Notes under the pieces: model-generated
The model's database searches: none
What the model was told of the DNA's origin: nothing
The model's input: only the letters and a program-made list of their open reading frames with translations
In this document: piece by piece, positions 40,136 through 52,336 of the stretch
How positions within the stretch are numbered: position 1 is the first letter of the stretch
Layout: each line of letters starts with the position of its first letter
DNA from: DALYJJ01 sp031969915
GTDB lineage: Bacteria > Acidobacteriota > Terriglobia > Bryobacterales > Bryobacteraceae
Length of the DNA stretch: 64,000 bases
Assembly (NCBI GenBank): GCA_031969915.1
Contig: DALYJJ010000010.1
Location: forward strand, 6,042-70,041
Direction: 5' to 3'
Made by a program: the position numbers and the translations under genes

Positions 40136-42568
40136 TCAGGCCGGCGTAGCGGCCGGCGCCAACTCCCGCTTGTACTTGCACTCCTGGTTCGGACACTGGA
40201 CGATCGGGCCGGCCTTCAGCCACTTCTCCAGCAGGTACGGGTTGCTGCACTCCGGGCACTGCTCGGCCACCGGCTTGTTCCAGGCCACGAAGTCGCATTC
40301 CGGGTACCGGTTGCAGCCGTAGAACGTCTTGCCGCGCTTGGAGCGCCGCTCGATGATCTCACCCTCGCTGCATTGCGGACACTTCACGCCGATCGTCTTC
40401 TGCTTCACGTACTTGCACTTGGGGTAGTTGGAGCAGGAGGTGAATTCCCCAAATCGGCCGTACTTCAGCGACAGCTTCGACCCGCACTTCGGGCAATCCT
40501 CGTCCAGCGGCACGTCCTGCTTCTTCTGCTGGCCGCCGATCTGCTTCGTGGTCTTGCAGTCCGGATACCCGGAGCAGGCGTAGAACGTCCCAAACCGGCC
40601 TTTCTTCAAGACCATCGTTCGGCCGCAGTTCTCGCAATACTCCTCCGCGTCCTGCTCGGTGATGCTGTCGGCCTTATCGATGTCCGGCAGCTCCAACGCG
40701 AGCTGCCTGGTATTGCTGCACTCCGGGTAACCCGTGCACGCGAGGAAGCTGCCGTGCTTGCCCCACTTGATGACCATCGGCTTGCCGCACTTCTCGCAGA
40801 CGATGTCGGTGGGCTGCTCCATGCGCTTGATGTTGCGCATCTCCACTTCGGCCCGTTCCAGGTCGGTCTTGAACTTGTCGTAGAACTCGGCGAGGGCTTC
40901 GATCCAATCCCGCTTGCCGTCCTCGATCTCGTCGAGTTCCTCCTCCATGCGCGCCGTGTAGCGCACGTCGAAAATGTCGTTGAAGCTCTCCAGCAGCAGA
41001 TCCGTGACCACCATCCCGAGTTCCGTGGGGACGAACTTGCCGCCCTCCTTCTTCACGTACTCGCGCTCCTGGATGGTGGAGAGGATGGACGCGTAGGTCG
41101 ACGGGCGGCCGACGCCATCCGCTTCCAGTTCCTTCACCAGCGTCGCTTCCGTGAAGCGCGGCGGCGGCTCCGTGAAGTGCTGCTCCGGCTCGATCGACTT
41201 GAAGCGGAGCTTCTCGCCCGCGGTCACGGCGGGCAGTTTGGCCTTCAGTTCGTCGTCCTCTTCGTCCTTCTGATCCTTGCCCTCCTCGTAAACGGCCAGG
41301 AAGCCGTCGAACTTGGGGACGCTGCCCGTGGCGCGGAACAGGAACTCGGCGCCGTCGCGGCCCTGTGCCGTGACTTCGATGGTCGTCTGGTCGAAGACCG
41401 CGGGGTTCATTTGGGATGCCACAAAACGCATCCAGATCAGCCGGTAGAGCTTGAGCTCGTCCTCTGAGACGAACTTCTCGATTTCATCCGGCGTGCGCAT
41501 CGCGCTCGTCGGGCGGATCGCCTCGTGCGCGTCCTGAGCGTCCTTCTTGCTGCGATAGTAGTTGGGCTTCTCGGGCAGGTAGCGCTCGCCGTAGCGGTTG
41601 CCGACGAACTCGCGCACCTCGCGGAGGGCGTCCTCGGAGACGCGGGTCGAGTCCGTACGCATGTAGGTGATCAGACCGACCGAACCCTCCTTGCCGATCT
41701 CGACGCCTTCATAGAGCCGCTGCGCGATCATCATCGTGCGCTTCACCGAGAACCGGAGCTTGCGCGCCGCTTCCTGCTGCAGCGTCGACGTGATGAAGGG
41801 CGGAACCGGGTTGCGGCGCTTCTCCTTCGTGGCGACGGAGCGGACCAGGTAACTGGCATCCACAAGCGCGTCGACAATCTGCTGGGACGCCGTTTCGTCC
41901 GCAATCTCGACGTTCTCGCCGTTCCGCTTGGCCAGGTGCGCCTTCAGCACCGGCGGCTTCTGGGCGGAGAGGTGAACGTCGATGGTCCAATACTCGCGCT
42001 TCTGGAAGGCGCGGATTTCGCGCTCGCGCTCCACAATCAGCCGCAGCGCGACGGTTTGCACACGCCCCGCCGAGAGGCCGCGGCGGACCTTGTCCCACAA
42101 CAGCGGCGAAATCTTGTAGCCCACCAGGCGGTCCAGGACCCGGCGCGCCTGCTGGGCGTCCACCAGGTGCACGTTCACCGCCATGGGTTTCTCGAAAGCC
42201 TTGCGGATCGCGTTCTGCGTGATCTCGTTGAACATCACGCGGACCACCTGGCGCTCGCCTTCCTTGCGGCCCGCCAGCTCCTCCTGCAGGTGGTAGCAGA
42301 TGGCTTCGCCCTCACGGTCCGGGTCGGCCGCGAGATAGACCGTGTCGGCCTGTTTGGCCGCCTTCTTCAATTCGTCGATGAGCTTCTTCTTGCCCTCGAT
42401 GATCTCATAGCGCGGGCGGAAATCGTGCTCCACGTCCACGGCCAGATCCTTCTTGGGCAGGTCCTTGATGTGGCCGAGCGACGCTTTTACGGTGAAGTTC
42501 TTGCCGAGATACTTGCCGATGGTTTTCGCCTTCGCCGGGGATTCGACGATGACGAGTGCTTTATTCAT
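40136..42568 (-). CDS. topA: DNA topoisomerase I
   Basis: 810 residues from the ATG at 42568 (MNKALVIVESPAKAKTIGKY). Type IA topoisomerase that relaxes negative supercoils. TOPRIM domain at ~1-140 with Glu in VIVESPAKAKT and the DxDxE set in DPDREGEAI; active-site Tyr in GLITYMRTDSTRVSEDA near ~300. The C-terminus has a series of topoisomerase zinc ribbons: CEKCGKPMV, CENCGRTMV, CPKCGSKLS, CPQCSEGEI and CPECSNPYL, each with a second Cys pair (for example ACTGYPEC, ACSGYPDC, SCSNYPKC, GCNRYPEC), five in all. It follows dprA by about 150 bp, the common dprA-topA order. Confidence 0.97.
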   Translation of the reverse strand: MNKALVIVESPAKAKTIGKYLGKNFTVKASLGHIKDLPKKDLAVDVEHDFRPRYEIIEGKKKLIDELKKAAKQADTVYLAADPDREGEAICYHLQEELAGRKEGERQVVRVMFNEITQNAIRKAFEKPMAVNVHLVDAQQARRVLDRLVGYKISPLLWDKVRRGLSAGRVQTVALRLIVEREREIRAFQKREYWTIDVHLSAQKPPVLKAHLAKRNGENVEIADETASQQIVDALVDASYLVRSVATKEKRRNPVPPFITSTLQQEAARKLRFSVKRTMMIAQRLYEGVEIGKEGSVGLITYMRTDSTRVSEDALREVREFVGNRYGERYLPEKPNYYRSKKDAQDAHEAIRPTSAMRTPDEIEKFVSEDELKLYRLIWMRFVASQMNPAVFDQTTIEVTAQGRDGAEFLFRATGSVPKFDGFLAVYEEGKDQKDEEDDELKAKLPAVTAGEKLRFKSIEPEQHFTEPPPRFTEATLVKELEADGVGRPSTYASILSTIQEREYVKKEGGKFVPTELGMVVTDLLLESFNDIFDVRYTARMEEELDEIEDGKRDWIEALAEFYDKFKTDLERAEVEMRNIKRMEQPTDIVCEKCGKPMVIKWGKHGSFLACTGYPECSNTRQLALELPDIDKADSITEQDAEEYCENCGRTMVLKKGRFGTFYACSGYPDCKTTKQIGGQQKKQDVPLDEDCPKCGSKLSLKYGRFGEFTSCSNYPKCKYVKQKTIGVKCPQCSEGEIIERRSKRGKTFYGCNRYPECDFVAWNKPVAEQCPECSNPYLLEKWLKAGPIVQCPNQECKYKRELAPAATPA

Positions 42569-42720
42569 AGATGATGCCAAAATCCATTCTCCAACGCGGC
42601 GAATGCGACGCATGCGGTTCGCAGGCCATGGCCGTCCCCTCAGGGTAGCGGCTTCTGCTGGGCCGCGGCCCGGTCACGGTCGTCCGGGACTGGCAAAGGG
42701 CTGGGGGCGGCTGACGGAGG

Positions 42721-43911
42721 TTATTCTTTCCACACTCTAACAAAGTTTTTGCCGGGCATCTGGCGGACCAGGCCGAGCAGCTCGAGTTCGAACAGCGTCG
42801 CAATGACCTCCGACGAGGACTCATTGTGCACGTTCGCCAGCAGGTCGTCAAGGTTCGTGGTCTGATCGGGCCGGAGCAGGCCCAGCAGATGACGGCCCAG
42901 CGGCTGGTTCGGCCCCAGGGACTCTAACACATTGTTTTGCTGAGGCTTATCGCTCTCATCCGGAGGCCCGCCGCCCAGCGTCAGGCTGCGCTGCCGGGTG
43001 AGCGCGGTGCGGTCGCGCAGAGGGAGCCCGTCAAGAATATCTTGCGGGGTTTGAACGAGATGAGCGCCATCCTTAATCAGAAGGTTGGGTCCCCAGCTCG
43101 CATTCGATGTAATGTTGCCCGGAATCGCGAAGACTTCGCGGTTCTGGTCCGCCGCCAGGCGGGCGGTGATTGCCGAGCCCGAGTACTGCGCCCCCTCCAC
43201 TACCAGGATGCCCGCGCTCATCCCGGCCACCACCCGGTTGCGGACCGGAAAGTTCTGCGGGTAGGCGGGGGTCATCATCGGGAACTCAGATAGGAGAAGC
43301 CCTCGGGAGGCGATCTCCGAGGCGAGCTTCCGATTCTCGGCCGGGTACACCAGATCGACGCCGCAGCCCAGCACGGCGATCGTGTCGCCCGCCACCGAAA
43401 GCGCCCCTTTGTGAGCGGCCGTGTCGATGCCTCGGGCCATTCCGGAGATCACCGCGATGCCCGCCGCGGCGAGCCCCGCCCCGAAACGCTCCGCCACCGA
43501 GAGTCCATACGTCGTGGGACGGCGCGTTCCGACCACTCCCACCGTGACCCGGTTGAGCAGCTCCAGCCGGCCGCGCGCGAACAAAGCGACGGGGGGATCG
43601 TAGATCTCGCGAAGCCGTTCGGGGTAGCGCGGATCCAGGCACGGGACCAGCGTGGCGCCGAAGGCGGCCAGTTTCTCCTGCTGGCGGACGGCGTCGTCAA
43701 ACGTCGTCCCGCTCGCGATGCTTTGCGCGGCGCTGCCGGAGAGCCCAAGGCCTTCCAGTTCGGAACGGCTCGCCCGGAAGATCGACACGGGCGACCGGCG
43801 CCGTTCGAGCAGTTGCTGGGCGCCGCGCGTACCGAGTCCCGGCGTCAATAGCAGGGCGAGCCAGTGGAGTTCCTCCTCGCGGGTGAGCGTTCCAGTGGAT
43901 GCTGCAGTCAT
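42721..43911 (-). CDS. dprA: DNA processing protein DprA
   Basis: 396-residue DprA/Smf protein, which loads RecA on incoming single-stranded DNA in natural transformation. N-terminal SAM/HhH-like domain (LLLTPGLGTRGAQQLLERR), Rossmann core at ~105-300 with VGVVGTRRPTTYGLSVAERF, the SGMARGIDTAAHKGAL loop, the NFPVRNRVVAGMSAG arginine-rich loop and VVEGAQYSGSAITARLA. A C-terminal winged-helix extension follows (LLANVHNESSSEVIATLFEL). Full length and complete. It is divergent from the conserved hypothetical at 43997. Confidence 0.96.
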   Translation of the reverse strand: MTAASTGTLTREEELHWLALLLTPGLGTRGAQQLLERRRSPVSIFRASRSELEGLGLSGSAAQSIASGTTFDDAVRQQEKLAAFGATLVPCLDPRYPERLREIYDPPVALFARGRLELLNRVTVGVVGTRRPTTYGLSVAERFGAGLAAAGIAVISGMARGIDTAAHKGALSVAGDTIAVLGCGVDLVYPAENRKLASEIASRGLLLSEFPMMTPAYPQNFPVRNRVVAGMSAGILVVEGAQYSGSAITARLAADQNREVFAIPGNITSNASWGPNLLIKDGAHLVQTPQDILDGLPLRDRTALTRQRSLTLGGGPPDESDKPQQNNVLESLGPNQPLGRHLLGLLRPDQTTNLDDLLANVHNESSSEVIATLFELELLGLVRQMPGKNFVRVWKE

Positions 43912-43996
43912 AGCTGGCGGTTTGGCCTACCTATTGGGGAGAGTGCCGGGCGCGCCCATGCGCTCTCACCCGAAATTGTCGGCTAAGCTGGTGGGG

Positions 43997-44428
43997 ATGG
44001 CGACACAGGCAACCTACGAAGACGTCAACCTGATTTTGCGGCTGTACGAGATGCGGCGCGAGGAGCGCATGCGAAAAGGGCGGGACTGGTTCGCGAAGAA
44101 CTGCAAGCCGAAAAGCATGGAGGAGTTGATGCAGTTGATTCCTCCGGGCACCGACGACAACGCCTCGTTCCGGATGGTGGTCACCTACTGGGAGATGGTG
44201 GCCTCGTTCGTGACCTCCGGCGTGCTGAACCGGGATCTGTTCTTCCAGAGCGGACGCGAACTCGTGTTCGTCTACACCCGCCTGCGCGCTTTGATCCCCT
44301 CCATTCGGGAACAGTACAAGGACCCCACGCAGATGCGAAACCTGGAAGCCGTGGCGCTCGACTTCATCAAGTGGATGGACACCCAGGGGCCCGAGGTCTA
44401 CTCCGCGTTCGCCGCCCGGATCTCCTGA
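43997..44428 (+). CDS. Conserved helical protein of unknown function
   Basis: 143 residues from the ATG at 43997 (MATQATYEDVNLILRLYEMR), resembling DUF4760-type helical proteins. Mostly helical: REERMRKGRDWFAKNCKPKS, YWEMVASFVTSGVLNRDLFF, LVFVYTRLRALIPSIREQYK, with a single Cys. No membrane segment or enzyme motif. One-base overlap (TGATG) with the following small gene means they are co-translated. Divergent from dprA. The pair precedes carA, from which it is separated by about 108 bp. Confidence 0.75.
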   Translation: MATQATYEDVNLILRLYEMRREERMRKGRDWFAKNCKPKSMEELMQLIPPGTDDNASFRMVVTYWEMVASFVTSGVLNRDLFFQSGRELVFVYTRLRALIPSIREQYKDPTQMRNLEAVALDFIKWMDTQGPEVYSAFAARIS

Positions 44429-44712
44429 TGCGGCGCGACGACGACGAGTTCGCCGCGCGCGACTTGGAACTGGTCTACATCGCCCGGAAGCTCTCCGAAG
44501 CGAAGGACCTCGAGCAGGCCATGACCGCCGATGGGATCGATTTTCTGGTGGAACCGGATACCTATAAGGGCGGCGTGGTTTTTCAAACGGCCCGCATCGG
44601 GGCGTTTTTTTATGTGGTTCCCGAGGCCGCCGAGGAGACCCGTCGCTGGCTGGCGGGCCGCAAGTACAGGCCCCATCGGAAGCGGGAGCCGGACCCTTCC
44701 GCACAGGCGTAG
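44428..44712 (+). CDS. Small protein of unknown function coupled to the preceding gene
   Basis: 94 residues (MRRDDDEFAARDLELVYIAR). The central part ARKLSEAKDLEQAMTADGID and FLVEPDTYKGGVVFQTARIG looks like the ferredoxin-like fold of DUF2007-type putative signal-transducing proteins, in which a short helix is followed by beta strands; this is a weak pattern call. C-terminus is basic. It is coupled to the upstream helical protein by the TGATG overlap. Confidence 0.65.
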   Translation: MRRDDDEFAARDLELVYIARKLSEAKDLEQAMTADGIDFLVEPDTYKGGVVFQTARIGAFFYVVPEAAEETRRWLAGRKYRPHRKREPDPSAQA

Positions 44713-44820
44713 CGCTCCCCGCCGCCCCCAAGCGCCGCCTTCGCGCCGGCGGGCCGGTTTGCGCCCAACGTCCAGGCATGCTGAAATGATCAGTTACACC
44801 CCTCGCGAGGAGACCACGAA

Positions 44821-45954
44821 TTGAATCTTGCCATTCTCGCCCTGGAGGACGGGACTGTCTTCGAGGGCCGTGGCTTTGGTGCGCCCGTCGAGCGCCACGG
44901 TGAAGTCGTCTTCAATACCTCCATCACCGGCTATCAGGAGATCTTCACTGACCCCTCCTATTCCGGCCAGATCGTCGTCCTAACCTATCCCCAGATCGGC
45001 AACTACGGCGCCAACGACCAGGACAACGAGTCGGCGCGCCCGTTTATCGAAGGCCTCGTCGTGCGCGAGTTCTCCCCGCTTTCGAGCAACTGGCGGGCGG
45101 ACGAGAAAGCGGACGACTTCCTGGCCCGCCATGGCATCCCCGTGGGCGCGGAGATCGACACCCGCGCGCTGGTGCGCCATTTGCGCACCCGCGGCGTGAT
45201 GAGGGGCGTCCTTTCCTCGAACGGCGGGGATCCCAGGGACCTCATCGAGAAGGCGAAACAGGCGCCGTCGATGGCCGGTCTCGACCTGGCCACCCGCGTC
45301 ACCACCCCGCAACGCTATGAGTGGACCGCCGGCGTCGATCCCTGTTCCCCGTCGGATCTTCTCGACCCCGCCCAGGAACTGCCCTATCGCGTCGTCGCCT
45401 ACGATTTCGGAATCAAACGCAATATCCTCCGGCGCCTGGTCTACACCGGCTGCCGCGTCACCGTGGTTCCCGCGAACACACCGGCGGAAGACGTGCTCGC
45501 GTTGAAGCCGGACGGCGTCTTTCTCTCAAACGGGCCGGGCGACCCGGAGCCGCTCGCGTTCCAGGCGGCGCAGGTCCGCAAGCTGATCGGCAAAACGCCC
45601 GTGTTCGGTATCTGCCTGGGCCAGCAGATCCTGGGGCTCGCGCTCGGCGGCAGAACCTTCAAGCTCAAGTTCGGCCACCGCGGCGGCAACCATCCCGTGC
45701 TGAACAAGGTCACAAATAAGGTCGAGATCACTTCGCACAACCACGGCTTCGCCGTCGATCCGGACTCGCTCAACGCCAGCGAGATCGAACTCACGCACAT
45801 CAACTTGAACGACCAGACCCTCGAAGGGTTCCGCCACCGCAACTACCCCGTTTTCTCGGTCCAGTACCATCCCGAGGCCGCGCCCGGCCCGCACGATTCG
45901 CTCTACCTGTTCGACGACTTCGTGAAGCTGATGAGAGAGAGTAAGGAACGCTAG
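44821..45954 (+). CDS. carA: Carbamoyl-phosphate synthase small subunit
   Basis: 377-residue glutaminase subunit that hydrolyses glutamine and channels ammonia to CarB for carbamoyl phosphate, feeding pyrimidine and arginine synthesis. Start is TTG at 44821, eight bases after the ribosome site GAGGAG (44807-44812). N-terminal domain with FNTSITGYQEIFTDPSYSGQ; C-terminal class I amidotransferase triad: Cys in VFGICLGQQILGLALGG, His and Glu in VQYHPEAAPGPHDS. Intact and of normal length. carB follows after three bases. Confidence 0.97.
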   Translation: MNLAILALEDGTVFEGRGFGAPVERHGEVVFNTSITGYQEIFTDPSYSGQIVVLTYPQIGNYGANDQDNESARPFIEGLVVREFSPLSSNWRADEKADDFLARHGIPVGAEIDTRALVRHLRTRGVMRGVLSSNGGDPRDLIEKAKQAPSMAGLDLATRVTTPQRYEWTAGVDPCSPSDLLDPAQELPYRVVAYDFGIKRNILRRLVYTGCRVTVVPANTPAEDVLALKPDGVFLSNGPGDPEPLAFQAAQVRKLIGKTPVFGICLGQQILGLALGGRTFKLKFGHRGGNHPVLNKVTNKVEITSHNHGFAVDPDSLNASEIELTHINLNDQTLEGFRHRNYPVFSVQYHPEAAPGPHDSLYLFDDFVKLMRESKER

Positions 45955-45957
45955 CCC

Positions 45958-49185
<3,228 letters not shown>

Positions 49186-49267
49186 GCGCTGTACAGCCGC
49201 CGGTCCCAAAAAGCGGAATAAGCTGCAGCAATACGCGCTGGCTTGGCCTTGCAATAATCGGCCGGGT

Positions 49268-49302
49268 CCGATCCAACAGCCAGTTCTTTCGTGTTGGATC
49301 GG
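49268..49302. terminator. Hairpin downstream of carB
   Basis: CCGATCCAAC (49268-49277) and GTTGGATCGG (49293-49302) form a perfect 10-bp stem with a 15-base loop, 82 bases after the carB stop and between it and the convergent gene ending at 49428. There is no T-run. The rest of 49186-49427 contains nothing recognisable. Confidence 0.5.
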
Positions 49303-49427
49303 TACCAAACTTGAACGACTCAAGCCGGCGGGGCTGCAACCGATGCCGCTGTCCGACGCGATGGCCCGATGTGTCCTCGACCGCGGCCAACGAACGAACG
49401 CTCAGGTGCATCGCGTAGCCGCCCGCC

Positions 49428-50582
49428 CTACTCTACCGCGCTCTTCGCTTTCATGATTTGGCTCATTAGCTCTGCGGTTCGCAGGGCTTGGCGGACCTGC
49501 ATTTGTGCCACCCTGGTACGATCGGTTTCCAACAGCTTCTCAAGAACATCGGGATCGAGGTCCCGCTGATCCGCACGCCCATTCTCCTGGAGGATCGCGT
49601 GGTACCCTATCCATACTTCATAGTTCGTCCGGAATGACACCGACATCGCAGCACTTTCAGCCTTTAACTTCTCAACTTGGCTCTTGAACGGGGAGAAGAT
49701 GGTGGAGTAATAGACGTTGATCGCTCCGCCAACCTTGACTGGCTTGTAAGCAACGGCTTCGAGATCCTTCGACGAGGAATCCTCGCTTAGGTCGGGCCAG
49801 ACCATGCCCCACTTCTCGGCCTCGTCGTAGGGATTGACCGGAATGATCTCGAACGGGGGGATGTACCCCTTCTCCTTCTTTGACTTCTCCTCTTTCGCTT
49901 CGAGCACGGAGAAAGGGACTTCGTCGGCCAACTGGGTCCCGTCAGGCCTTGTGACGGTGACGATGAGCCTGCCGGCCGTGCCAACCTTCGTGTCCGGCTT
50001 GGCGCGAACCCGCCAGCGTGCTCTCCCTCCTTTCAAGGGGGCTTTGGCGGCCTGCTCGAGTACGTCTGGTTCTGACCTGATCGCGAGCCGCCCCTGGCGG
50101 TCGTACTCGCTGTCAGCATCGGTCTCGGCGAGTACGACTTCTGTGTCGTTTAGTCTGCACTCCAACTCGGGCACAGGCGACACGATCCTTAACTTCGTCA
50201 CCTGCGGGAATGGAAGTGTGGGGAGTGGGTCAAGAATCTGGTAGCGCCTGCGCTTGTTGCTCGGAACCGGCTGTTTCTCGTCGCCGCCCTTACCATAGGT
50301 CGGCCCCTCCTCTCTCAGTTGGAGACCTGCTTCCACCAGGAGTCTGGTGACCTGGCGCTTCACTTCCTCGCTGGTGGTCTCGATCTCGCGCTTCGCCAGT
50401 TTCTCGGTGAGTTCCCGCTCAATGGCGTATAGCATCTCGTCCTCTTCAAGCATCCTGCGCAGAATGTGAGTCAAGTCTTCGAGTATCGGCCCTTCCTTGA
50501 ATCCTTCGCGGTTAGTCGAGAATAATTCGCGGCGGACACGGCGTATGGCGGCGAGGTCAAGATGAGTCGCGGCGCCTTCCAA
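49428..50582 (-). CDS. C-terminal part of an unknown, probably larger protein
   Basis: The frame from a TTG at 50582 encodes 384 residues without a membrane segment or catalytic motif I recognise. It begins near RRVRRELFSTNREGFKEGPI, then a helical region (LRRMLEEDEMLYAIERELTE), and a beta-rich C-terminal half (LECRLNDTEVVLAETDADSE; VGTAGRLIVTVTRPDGTQLA; VYYSTIFSPFKSQVEKLKAE). The 5' end overlaps the end of a methyltransferase frame out of phase (50471-50582), and that methyltransferase is cut short there, so I infer a deletion that removed the N-terminal part of this protein. The lost part could be an ATPase domain as in defence-type operons; that is speculation. Confidence 0.55.
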   Translation of the reverse strand: MEGAATHLDLAAIRRVRRELFSTNREGFKEGPILEDLTHILRRMLEEDEMLYAIERELTEKLAKREIETTSEEVKRQVTRLLVEAGLQLREEGPTYGKGGDEKQPVPSNKRRRYQILDPLPTLPFPQVTKLRIVSPVPELECRLNDTEVVLAETDADSEYDRQGRLAIRSEPDVLEQAAKAPLKGGRARWRVRAKPDTKVGTAGRLIVTVTRPDGTQLADEVPFSVLEAKEEKSKKEKGYIPPFEIIPVNPYDEAEKWGMVWPDLSEDSSSKDLEAVAYKPVKVGGAINVYYSTIFSPFKSQVEKLKAESAAMSVSFRTNYEVWIGYHAILQENGRADQRDLDPDVLEKLLETDRTRVAQMQVRQALRTAELMSQIMKAKSAVE

Positions 50583-51388
50583 CCTCTGGGGAGCGCCGCG
50601 TTGGCGAGTACTTCGGCTGAACTGCCCAGAATAAGGCGTCTGTTGCTCTCAACCTGCCTGGGCTTCAGCGATGATCGCCCGATTCGACTGCGGTATTCCC
50701 GCATGCCCCCGGCCATCTCGACAGCGTCCTCCTGCAATCGGGCGATGAACTCCCGCGCTGTTGGAACCGTCCTCCGACAATCGAGTGCCCATTGCCCCGT
50801 TTTGAGCAAGGCGCATCGGGCAAACCGCCGGGTCTTCTCGGAACTCAGGATCAGTACCCGACGCAGCGCTAGTTCGATCGTGTTGCGCAGCCACCACGGG
50901 AGGTTGAGTTGATAGGGTTCCCAGTCGTAGTCAGGGATCGACCGCGAACGCAGATCGTTCTCTCTGTCGAGCACGCGCGTCCATTCGATTACTTCTGCTA
51001 GTCCTTGAGGGCTCACAGGAGTAGTCTTGACGTGCGCAATGAAATGACTCAGGGGGTTGATGTCACAACCGATGAATCTGCGGCCCGCCGCGACGGCTTC
51101 TACTGCCGAAGTACCGCCGCCCATGAAAGGGTCGAGCACCGTGTCGCCTGGGTCAGTCAGGCCTTCAATCGCACAGCGTGCGAATTGGGGGGAGAACCGT
51201 GCCGGATAGCGGTAGTAGCCGTGAGTCGATCCAGCAACGGGATCGGTTGAGGCCGCCGACGCAAGCAGCGCCGCGAAACGCGAAGTGTGTTGATCGACGC
51301 GCACGCTTTTCTGACTCCGAAACAATTCCAGCCGCAATTGTAGCACTTGCCTCTCGCGAGACCTTGGCGAAGACCTTGACTGCTTCAA
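50471..51388 (-). pseudogene. Truncated DNA N6/N4 methyltransferase
   Basis: 305-residue frame (TTG at 51388). It carries the SAM-binding motif in DTVLDPFMGGGTSAVEAVAA (~75) with IGCDINPLSHF after it, and near the end the catalytic motif LILTSPPYA (~279). Intact relatives continue after SPPY with the rest of the target-recognition and catalytic region; here the next 22 residues are unrelated and the frame stops, because the DNA from about 50545 onwards belongs to another gene in another frame. Probably inactive. It resembles solitary or defence-linked DNA methylases. Confidence 0.75.
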
Positions 51389-51475
51389 GTGGCTCCGTGT
51401 TTAGCGCGGAACCTGATTCGGCGTCCATGTTGTTGTGGGTTTGCGCCCTTCCTGCTCTCGGGCTATTGTGAAGCT

Positions 51476-51724
51476 ATGACGATGGAAGCCATCAAGAACG
51501 CCATTGCCGCGCTGCCACTCGAGGAGCGCCACTCACTGGCCGCATGGCTCAACGAACTCGAATACGACGCCTGGGACAAACAGATGGTCCAGGACTTTTC
51601 TCCGGGTGGGCGAGGGATGACTTTGGTCGACAAGGTCAAGCGCGAGATCGCCGAAGGCAGAAGCATTCCTCTCCAAGAGGGCCTCGCTCTAGCCAAGGCC
51701 ACACGGAAACAGTCCCGGCAGTGA
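51476..51724 (+). CDS. Antitoxin-like small protein
   Basis: 82 residues from the ATG at 51476 (MTMEAIKNAIAALPLEERHS). The pattern IAALPLEERHSLAAWLNEL is common at the N-terminus of addiction-module antitoxins, followed by an acidic/basic tail (LVDKVKREIAEGRSIPLQEG). The stop overlaps the GTG of a RelE-like toxin frame (51721-51724), the expected order. Function inferred from context. Confidence 0.65.
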   Translation: MTMEAIKNAIAALPLEERHSLAAWLNELEYDAWDKQMVQDFSPGGRGMTLVDKVKREIAEGRSIPLQEGLALAKATRKQSRQ

Positions 51725-51951
51725 TCTTCGACCACAGGACGACTGCGTCGTTTTGGGACCGCTACAATCAGCTTCCTGAAGGCCTTCGCGATCGTGCAAG
51801 TAGACAGTTCGAGTTGCTCAGCGAAGCTCCCAACCATCCCTCAGTACAACTGAAGCCGGTCGGTGGATTCTCGTCGGCTCGCGTAACAGATGCCTGCCGC
51901 GTTCTCGCCTTGCGCGAAGGAAACGTTTTCACCTGGCCTGCACTCGCGTGA
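51721..51951 (+). pseudogene. RelE/ParE-type toxin, C-terminally truncated
   Basis: 76 residues from GTG at 51721: FDHRTTASFWDRYNQLPEGL, then RASRQFELLSEAPNHPSVQL and CRVLALREGNVFTW. The family normally ends with FWIGxHxxYxxLL after that Trp; here the frame reads PALA and stops. The conserved C-terminal strand with the functional His/Tyr residues is absent. The direct repeat starts 28 bases downstream, so the truncation may be linked to it. Confidence 0.7.
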
Positions 51952-51979
51952 AGTTTCCCATCCGTTCTTCCGGTTCGCT

Positions 51980-52210
51980 CCCGGATCACGCGCTACTCGC
52001 GCTACTCGGAGCCTGAGCGTTAGGGGACCCGTGCCCGCCGAAGACGCCGTCGGCGAGCTCGAGCACCACGAATCGCCCGCGCTTGCGGTCATAGACGGAG
52101 AATTCGCCGGATTGATCGTCGCCCGGGGCCCTCGCGAACAGCAGCACGCCGCGCACGAACTCGACCCAGTGAGCGACCAGGCCCTCGCCAAAGATGAGGA
52201 AGCGGGCAAC
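51980..52210. repeat. Direct repeat, left copy (~231 bp)
   Basis: First copy of a sequence that returns at 53531-53752 in the same orientation with roughly 80-85% identity. It has a nine-base tandem duplication (TACTCGCGC) that the second copy lacks. Minus-strand reading gives EFVRGVLLFARAPGDDQSGE and LELADGVFGGHGSPNAQ, also conserved in the other copy, so both may be remnants of one gene. Together with its partner it brackets the PadR module. Bases 51952-52336 otherwise hold only the padR promoter. Confidence 0.85.
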
Positions 52211-52300
52211 GAGGCTCAGCGATGGGACCGCAGTCAGGAGACTCAGGGGTGGCAAAGCCATTCGCTCTCCACAGAGCTGGCTGTCCTGAGCTGGTTGTCC

Positions 52301-52329
52301 TTGACAGCTTATCGCTATCTATATAGACT
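52301..52329 (+). promoter_or_regulatory. padR promoter with palindromic -10 region
   Basis: TTGACA (52301-52306), 17-bp spacer, TAGACT (52324-52329). The perfect palindrome TCTATATAGA (52318-52327) overlaps the -10 and may be the PadR operator. The ATG follows the -10 by seven bases, so a leaderless transcript is predicted. Confidence 0.6.
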
Positions 52330-52336
52330 TAACACA

